From: Bacteroidales bacterium
GTDB lineage: Bacteria > Bacteroidota > Bacteroidia > Bacteroidales > F082
DNA length: 53,553 nucleotides
Assembly: GCA_017428285.1 (NCBI GenBank)
Contig: JAFRRE010000018.1
Coordinates: forward strand, 1 to 53,553
Direction: 5' to 3'
In this document: positions 50,601-53,553 of the stretch, in pieces
Numbering within the stretch: the first letter of the stretch is position 1
How the letters are laid out: the number at the start of each line of letters is the position of its first letter
Program-made: the position numbers and the translations under genes
Notes under the pieces: generated by a model
Database searches by the model: none
What the model was told of the DNA's origin: nothing
The model's input: only the letters and a program-made list of their open reading frames with translations

Positions 50601-50873
50601 ACCTCCATCATGCAAAACTGCATTGGCATTTCGGAAGACCATGGAAACACCTCCTCCATCTATCCCAACCCCACCAACGGACAAGTGAAAATCGAAGCCG
50701 AAGGCATCGAACATATCACCATCAGCAACGAACTTGGCCAAGTCATTTACGAGAGCAAGGCCAGCGGAAACACGTTTGAATACAACTTCAGCAGACACGA
50801 GGCTGGGACTTACCTTATCAAGATTGAAACTAAAAACGGAATAACTACGAAGCGTGTGGCTGTAACGAGATAG
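47682..50873 (+). CDS. C10 cysteine protease fused to BspA-type leucine-rich repeats with T9SS tail
   Basis: A 1063-aa mosaic. Signal peptide and Spi-like propeptide (NPVDIRTAREVGLKFMNANT) come first. The C10 domain has Cys in LTGCTATAMAQIMKYWEWP (about 185) and His in GYNGHAFVCDGYDSNDLFHF (about 342). An InlB-B-type repeat lies at about 396-466, then an EF-hand/dockerin-like DTNGDGKLSYAEA loop. LRR_5 repeats of about 23 residues (SVTTIGxxAFxGCSGFTGSL) fill about 525-945. A T9SS sorting domain (IYPNPTNGQVKIEAEG ... AGTYLIKIETKNG) ends it. Probably surface-exposed, combining proteolysis with adhesion. The frame opens 38 codons earlier, but 47682 gives the signal peptide. Some LRR units are nearly identical at DNA level. 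Confidence 0.94.
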   Translation: MKHRFITLMLLLLGATFAIEANPVDIRTAREVGLKFMNANTKALLHNADELQWVTTYNTNRGDAAFYVFNTQDGFVIVSADDCATPILGYSSEGHFDTENIPIQLQEYLQGFVEQIGYGIENHVQADKRTAEQWERVRTTGHLTNNRTDEAVEPLITTKWDQYWPYNDLCPEDEEMPDGHMLTGCTATAMAQIMKYWEWPLHGTGEHSYQWNGQTLSANFGETTYNWDNMLDEYIYHNIQYGDDSMVFITEFTQEQMEAVATLMWHCGVSVEMNYTSTNGSGAMLYPESLIDYFAYSDEMSFERKRDFSDATWKAKLKDCLNLRRPLYYVGYDSIVGYGYNGHAFVCDGYDSNDLFHFNWGWGSVGGYYAIGALNPGAWGWNYLNRAIFNIHPQGETTYYAINVSTDPIEGGVVSGSGTYAHGDSITLTAIPNEGYGFCYWEENGEIFSANPTFSFTANYNRDFRAVFASLEENVFFNDLKVMEICLDHWDTNGDGKLSYAEAAAVTSLGEVFRGNERITSFEELEFFTGLTSIDDSAFFNCISLYSTIIPNTVISIGNYAFAGCCVNIPYKELPNLTFSNSVTTIGDSAFEGSGFWNYGNNLIIPNSVTTIGNRAFADCLTSGRLIIGDSVTTIGTKAFQGCSGFTGSLTIGNSVTTIGSYAFQGCSGFTGSLTIGNSVTTIGANAFQGCSGFTGSLTIPDSVTEIGYAAFQGCSGWTGSLTISNSLTTIGKFAFSECSGFTGSLIIPNSVTSIANYAFQYCSGLESLTIPNSVTLIGDKAFFSCHFNALNINMTNIPMNFASNNGHSFTGTLTIGDAVTSIGDNAFSGCQFNGLNINISTIPIDFVHTIGGSFTGTLTIGDAVTSIGENAFDHCSGFTGDLTIPNSVTTIGDLAFRGCSGFNGSLTIGNSVVSIGNSAFLGCSGLSSITVLPETPPSIESNSFYNVNPGIVVKVPCGCLQAYKTSDWNDYFTSIMQNCIGISEDHGNTSSIYPNPTNGQVKIEAEGIEHITISNELGQVIYESKASGNTFEYNFSRHEAGTYLIKIETKNGITTKRVAVTR

Positions 50874-50919
50874 TTATCAAAAAACTTTCCATTCCCATAC
50901 ACCATATCAAAAACTTTCC

Positions 50920-50927
50920 TATCTTTG
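50920..50927 (+). promoter_or_regulatory. -7 box of the pyrBI operon
   Basis: TATCTTTG, seven nt before the leader-peptide ATG at 50935. I see no clear TTTG at the -33 position. Confidence 0.55.
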
Positions 50928-50934
50928 CAGTCCG

Positions 50935-51078
50935 ATGAGATACCAAAATAAGCCATCGGAAAAGATTATCACCACGGAATCAATTGGTTCCATCAAAACG
51001 AATTTCCTACTTTTTCATACTGACGGTCACTTTGTCGACCGTCTTTTTTTTGCCAAATCAACAAAATCAATACGATAA
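50935..51078 (+). CDS. candidate pyrBI leader peptide (PyrL-like), translated through the attenuator
   Basis: A 47-codon ORF starts 7 nt after the pyr -7 box ([20 protein letters not shown] ...). It runs straight through the terminator hairpin and its T tract, which encode [10 protein letters not shown], and stops 4 nt before the pyrB ATG in a different frame. In enterobacteria pyrL has exactly this geometry: high UTP lets the polymerase run ahead of the ribosome and terminate, while low UTP pauses it in a U-rich stretch so the translating ribosome disrupts the hairpin. A U-rich run (TTTCCTACTTTTTC) directly precedes the hairpin here. No sequence similarity to E. coli PyrL is claimed. A second frame is also open across the region, so chance is possible. 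Confidence 0.55.
   Translation: MRYQNKPSEKIITTESIGSIKTNFLLFHTDGHFVDRLFFAKSTKSIR
51022..51051 (+). terminator. attenuator hairpin upstream of pyrB
   Basis: GACGGTC (51022-51028) pairs with GACCGTC (51037-51043) over an 8-nt loop, followed by eight T. It lies between promoter and pyrB, 31 nt before the pyrB start, so it must be conditional. Confidence 0.85.
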
Positions 51079-51082
51079 GCCT

Positions 51083-52003
51083 ATGTCAATATCACTGAAA
51101 AACCGCAGCCTGATTTCCATCAGCGACTACACGCCTGAAGAAATCTGCCATGTCCTCGACATCGCCGAGGACTTCGAGAAAAACCCGCACCAGAACCTGC
51201 TGAACGGGCGCATCATTGCCTCACTCTTCTTCGAGCCTTCCACTCGTACCCGCCTAAGCTTTGAAACAGCCATTCAACTCTTGGGCGGCAATGTCATCGG
51301 CTTCAGCAGCACCGCCGGAACGAGCATCCAGAAAGGCGAATCCCTCGCCGACACCATCACCATGGTAGCCAGCTATGCCGACCTCATCGTCATGCGCAAC
51401 CCCATCGAAGGCTCAGCCCGCTTCGCCTCCGAGGTGTCGAAAGTGCCGGTCATCAACGCGGGCGACGGTGCCAACCAGCATCCCACACAATGCATGCTCG
51501 ACCTCTACAGCATCCGCAAGACGCAAGGCACGCTTGAAAACCTTGAAATCACCCTTGTCGGCGACCTGAAATACGGCCGCACCGTCCACAGCCTCGTGGA
51601 GGCCATGTGCCACTTCAACGCGAAGTTCAACCTTGTCTCGCCCGTCGAGCTGAAGCTACCGAGCGTGGTGAAGCAGCACATCAAGGATCGCAACCTCGAA
51701 TACCACCAGTACACCGAGCTGGAGGATGCTATCCCCCACTCCGACATCATCTACATGACCCGCATCCAGCGCGAGCGCTTCCCCGATCCCGAGGAATACG
51801 AGAAGGTGAAGAACTCCTACGTACTGCGCAACGCCATGCTGGAAAACTCCAAGCCCAACTGCCGTGTGCTGCACCCGCTGCCGCGCGTCAACGAGATCCA
51901 CGTCGATGTCGACGCCAACCCGAAGGCGTATTACTTCCAGCAGGCACAGAACGGCGTGTACGCTCGTCAGGCACTCATAGCATCCATCCTTGGGCTAAAA
52001 TGA
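51083..52003 (+). CDS. pyrB: aspartate carbamoyltransferase catalytic chain PyrB
   Basis: The 306-aa chain has the carbamoyl-phosphate loop [15 protein letters not shown] at about 51-65, the mobile loop [29 protein letters not shown] and [10 protein letters not shown]. PyrB joins carbamoyl phosphate and aspartate in the committed step of pyrimidine synthesis and assembles with PyrI into a c6r6 holoenzyme. The in-frame extension to 50984 is rejected because it would begin at TTG and span the attenuator. The gene begins 4 nt after the leader ORF. Confidence 0.98.
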   Translation: MSISLKNRSLISISDYTPEEICHVLDIAEDFEKNPHQNLLNGRIIASLFFEPSTRTRLSFETAIQLLGGNVIGFSSTAGTSIQKGESLADTITMVASYADLIVMRNPIEGSARFASEVSKVPVINAGDGANQHPTQCMLDLYSIRKTQGTLENLEITLVGDLKYGRTVHSLVEAMCHFNAKFNLVSPVELKLPSVVKQHIKDRNLEYHQYTELEDAIPHSDIIYMTRIQRERFPDPEEYEKVKNSYVLRNAMLENSKPNCRVLHPLPRVNEIHVDVDANPKAYYFQQAQNGVYARQALIASILGLK

Positions 52004-52010
52004 TACAAGT

Positions 52011-52086
52011 CGGCGTTTCGACAGGCTCAACGACCTTAACTTATGCAGGTCCCTGAGCCCTGAGCTTGTCGAAGGGCCGAAGGGCC
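52011..52086. repeat. TTCGACA-family palindrome, copy 4, within pyrBI
   Basis: TTCGACAGGCTCA (52017-52029) with TGAGCTTGTCGAA (52061-52073). The right arm carries small internal duplications (CCCTGAGCCCTGAGC, GGGCCGAAGGGCCG). It sits between pyrB and pyrI and would form an mRNA hairpin in the operon. Confidence 0.8.
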
Positions 52087-52088
52087 GT

Positions 52089-52126
52089 CAACAATTAAAC
52101 AATTAAACAACCAACAATTCAACATA
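52089..52126 (+). repeat. AACAATTAAAC repeat upstream of pyrI
   Basis: CAACAATTAAACAATTAAAC then AACCAACAATTCAAC, ending 8 nt before the pyrI ATG. Confidence 0.6.
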
Positions 52127-52134
52127 TAGCAGAC

Positions 52135-52602
52135 ATGGAAAAAAAGAAAGAACTGACAGTTTCCGCCATTGAGAATGGCACCGTCATCGACCATATTCCC
52201 GCCGACAAAGTGTTCCAAGTCGTCAAGATCTTAGGCTTGGAGAAAGTCAGCAACCCCGTGTATTTCGGCACCAACGTGGAGAGCAAGAAATACGGCACCA
52301 AGGGCTTCATCAAGGTCTCCAACAAGTACTTCGAGCCCGAGGACGTGAACAAGATCGCCCTCGTCGCCCCCACCGCCTCCATCATCGAGATCAAGGACTT
52401 CGAAGTCATCAGGAAGCAAACCGTGACCATCCCTGATCGCATCGAGCACATCGTGAAGTGCTTCAATCCCAACTGCGTCACCAACAAGGAACACGACGTG
52501 CCGACCAAGTTCACCGTCATCAAGGACGCACAGGGCAACATCAAGCTACACTGCCACTATTGCGAGAAGAACACCACACAGGACAAACTTGAATTCATCT
52601 AA
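52135..52602 (+). CDS. pyrI: aspartate carbamoyltransferase regulatory chain PyrI
   Basis: The 155-aa chain has an N-terminal allosteric domain (VSAIENGTVIDHIPADKVFQVVKILGL) that binds CTP/ATP. The C-terminal zinc domain carries the four-Cys pattern CFNPNC ... CHYCEKN that contacts PyrB. It confers feedback inhibition on the holoenzyme. The 131-nt gap from pyrB is filled by a palindromic repeat and an AACAATTAAAC block. Confidence 0.97.
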   Translation: MEKKKELTVSAIENGTVIDHIPADKVFQVVKILGLEKVSNPVYFGTNVESKKYGTKGFIKVSNKYFEPEDVNKIALVAPTASIIEIKDFEVIRKQTVTIPDRIEHIVKCFNPNCVTNKEHDVPTKFTVIKDAQGNIKLHCHYCEKNTTQDKLEFI

Positions 52603-52606
52603 TAAA

Positions 52607-52645
52607 GACGCGAGACTACGGGACTGCGAGACGTGAGGCCGTCTC
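52607..52645. repeat. GACGCGAGACTACGGGACT repeat before lemA
   Basis: Related to the hairpin at 16099-16146 (CGAGACACGGGA). Here GAGAC and GTCTC arms recur around ACGGGACT. Short and diverged. Confidence 0.4.
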
Positions 52646-52677
52646 TTGCCCTGAAGTCAAACATAAAAACTACACTC

Positions 52678-53256
52678 ATGAGGAAAACAGGAATCATCAT
52701 AGTTATTATCATCGGTCTCATCCTGCTTTGGGGCTGGTCCATCTACAACGGATTGGTCAAAAAGCAGGAAGCCGTGGCCTCGACCTGGAGTCAGGTGGAG
52801 AACGTCTATCAACGCCGTGCCGACTTGGTGCCCAACCTCGTTGCCGTGGTCAAGAACTACGCTGAATACGAGCAGGAAACCTTGACAGCCGTCACCGAGG
52901 CCAGAGCCAAGGCTGCTGCCTCGACAGTCGACATGGAACACTTCGATGAAACCGACTTCACCCATTTTGAGTCCGTGCAGAAGGAATTGGGCAATTCGTT
53001 GAACCGTCTCATCGTCTCCATTGAGAACTATCCCGACTTGAAGGCCAGCGAGAACTATCTCAACTTGCAGGCCCAACTGGCTGGATGCGAAAACCGTATC
53101 CAGACCGAGCGGCAGCGCTTCAACGAAGCCACCAAAGCCTATAACCAAAGCATCCGAAAATTCCCGAATATGCTAATAGCCAAACTCCTCGGCTTTGAGA
53201 ACCGGCCTTATTTCGAGGCTGATGAAGGGGCTGACAGGGTGCCGGAGACGTTTTGA
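52678..53256 (+). CDS. lemA: LemA family protein
   Basis: The 192-aa protein has an N-terminal transmembrane helix (GIIIVIIIGLILLWGWSIYNGLV), then the LemA coiled-coil core: KKQEAVASTWSQVENVYQRRADLVPNLVAVVKNYAEYEQETL and IVSIENYPDLKASENYLNLQAQLAGCENRIQTERQRFNEATKAYN. Membrane-anchored with a four-helix cytosolic or periplasmic domain; exact role unknown. The start at 52678 (MRKTG) is chosen over the earlier in-frame start at 52633. A strong terminator follows. Confidence 0.94.
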   Translation: MRKTGIIIVIIIGLILLWGWSIYNGLVKKQEAVASTWSQVENVYQRRADLVPNLVAVVKNYAEYEQETLTAVTEARAKAAASTVDMEHFDETDFTHFESVQKELGNSLNRLIVSIENYPDLKASENYLNLQAQLAGCENRIQTERQRFNEATKAYNQSIRKFPNMLIAKLLGFENRPYFEADEGADRVPETF

Positions 53257-53277
53257 ATACTTTATTTGCATAAAACA

Positions 53278-53318
53278 AAAACGGGCGGAATCCTAATGGG
53301 TTTTGCCCGTTTTTTTTC
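53278..53318 (+). terminator. intrinsic terminator after lemA
   Basis: ACGGGC pairs with GCCCGT, flanked by AAAA and TTTT so it can work in both directions. It also lies about 95 nt after the end of the convergent ATPase gene. Confidence 0.85.
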
Positions 53319-53412
53319 CAAAAATATTGCCTGAATTTGAAGCACCTTCTTTCATTCAATTGCACCCAACCCAAAATAGCCTTGCCCATATTGTTGAATA
53401 CAATCGACCGTC

Positions 53413-53553
53413 TTAAAAGCGCACCAGATTAGGGTCCAGCATAAATGGTATCACCCCCATATAGTTCACGCCGTCTTCATCAGTCCAGGGACGGGCATTG
53501 CCGTCTAATACGACAACCTTACGGAACGAATCGCGGGTATTGCGCAACGAAAA
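53413..53553 (-). CDS. ATP-binding protein (DUF4143 type), C-terminal end only
   Basis: The last 46 codons of a minus-strand gene enter from the right edge: NTRDSFRKVVVLDGNARPW, then TDEDGVNYMGVIPFMLDP, and a TAA at 53413-53415. This matches the conserved C-terminus of Bacteroidetes AAA ATPases with DUF4143 (DSFRKIVV, W-x-D-E-x-G, I-x-x-FLL). Catalytic domains lie outside the window, so only family membership can be stated. Confidence 0.7.
   Translation of the reverse strand, partial: FSLRNTRDSFRKVVVLDGNARPWTDEDGVNYMGVIPFMLDPNLVRF

Noticed and set aside
50984..51082. N-terminal extension of PyrB from a TTG at 50984
   Set aside because: It would be translated from the attenuator hairpin and poly-T tract, and the PyrB family starts near [10 protein letters not shown]. 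The gap is better explained as a regulatory leader.

Overview
The window reads as a chromosomal segment of a Bacteroidota bacterium, most likely a Bacteroidales-type gut or rumen lineage. The evidence is consistent: many genes are preceded by the Bacteroidetes -7 box TAnnTTTG; type IX secretion genes are present (porV, two porU-like genes, gldJ followed by murF); two C10 proteases carry T9SS-type C-terminal domains; and pyrB is followed by pyrI. No rRNA, tRNA or CRISPR array was seen.

Layout. 1-11.4 kb is mostly housekeeping: a truncated Ca2+/Na+ antiporter, YggS, ffh, folD, a three-gene overlapping envelope operon (beta-propeller, OmpA-type, SGNH lipoprotein), a rhomboid protease, and two DMT exporters around a SpoU methyltransferase. 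11.4-14.5 kb is a repeat-rich patch built around a REP-associated tyrosine transposase (RAYT) flanked by inverted pairs of its probable REP elements. A GNAT and an MFS gene follow, with REPs between them. 14.5-17.4 kb holds a small heat-shock protein, a porin-like protein and a Gate-domain membrane protein.

17.46-22.47 kb is the most notable system: a complete diversity-generating retroelement (DGR) on the minus strand. In transcription order it has a promoter, a roughly 124-nt multi-segment hairpin, a 46-aa small ORF, a 748-aa surface lipoprotein ending in a C-type-lectin-like variable region (VR), a hairpin 12 nt beyond VR, a second large hairpin, a MutS-domain-I-like accessory gene, a 197-bp template repeat (TR) and the DGR reverse transcriptase. 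TR and VR align without gaps. All 29 differences I counted fall at adenines of the TR coding strand, changing 23 of 65 codons.

22.6-35.5 kb is the T9SS block (porU-porU-like-porV one way, gldJ-murF-anmK the other). 35.7-41.4 kb holds an ORF6N protein, an ATPase with twin operator-like palindromes, and a flippase-methyltransferase-glycosyltransferase trio. 41.4-50.9 kb contains two C10 cysteine proteases, one fused to BspA-type leucine-rich repeats, around rsmE and argS. 50.9-53.3 kb carries pyrBI, preceded by what looks like a translated transcription attenuator, then lemA. A truncated ATPase gene ends the window.

Several dispersed palindromic repeat families run through the intergenic spaces. 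One copy lies in frame inside a transporter gene and another supplies a stop codon. Promoter calls rest on the -7 box alone unless a -33 box is stated.
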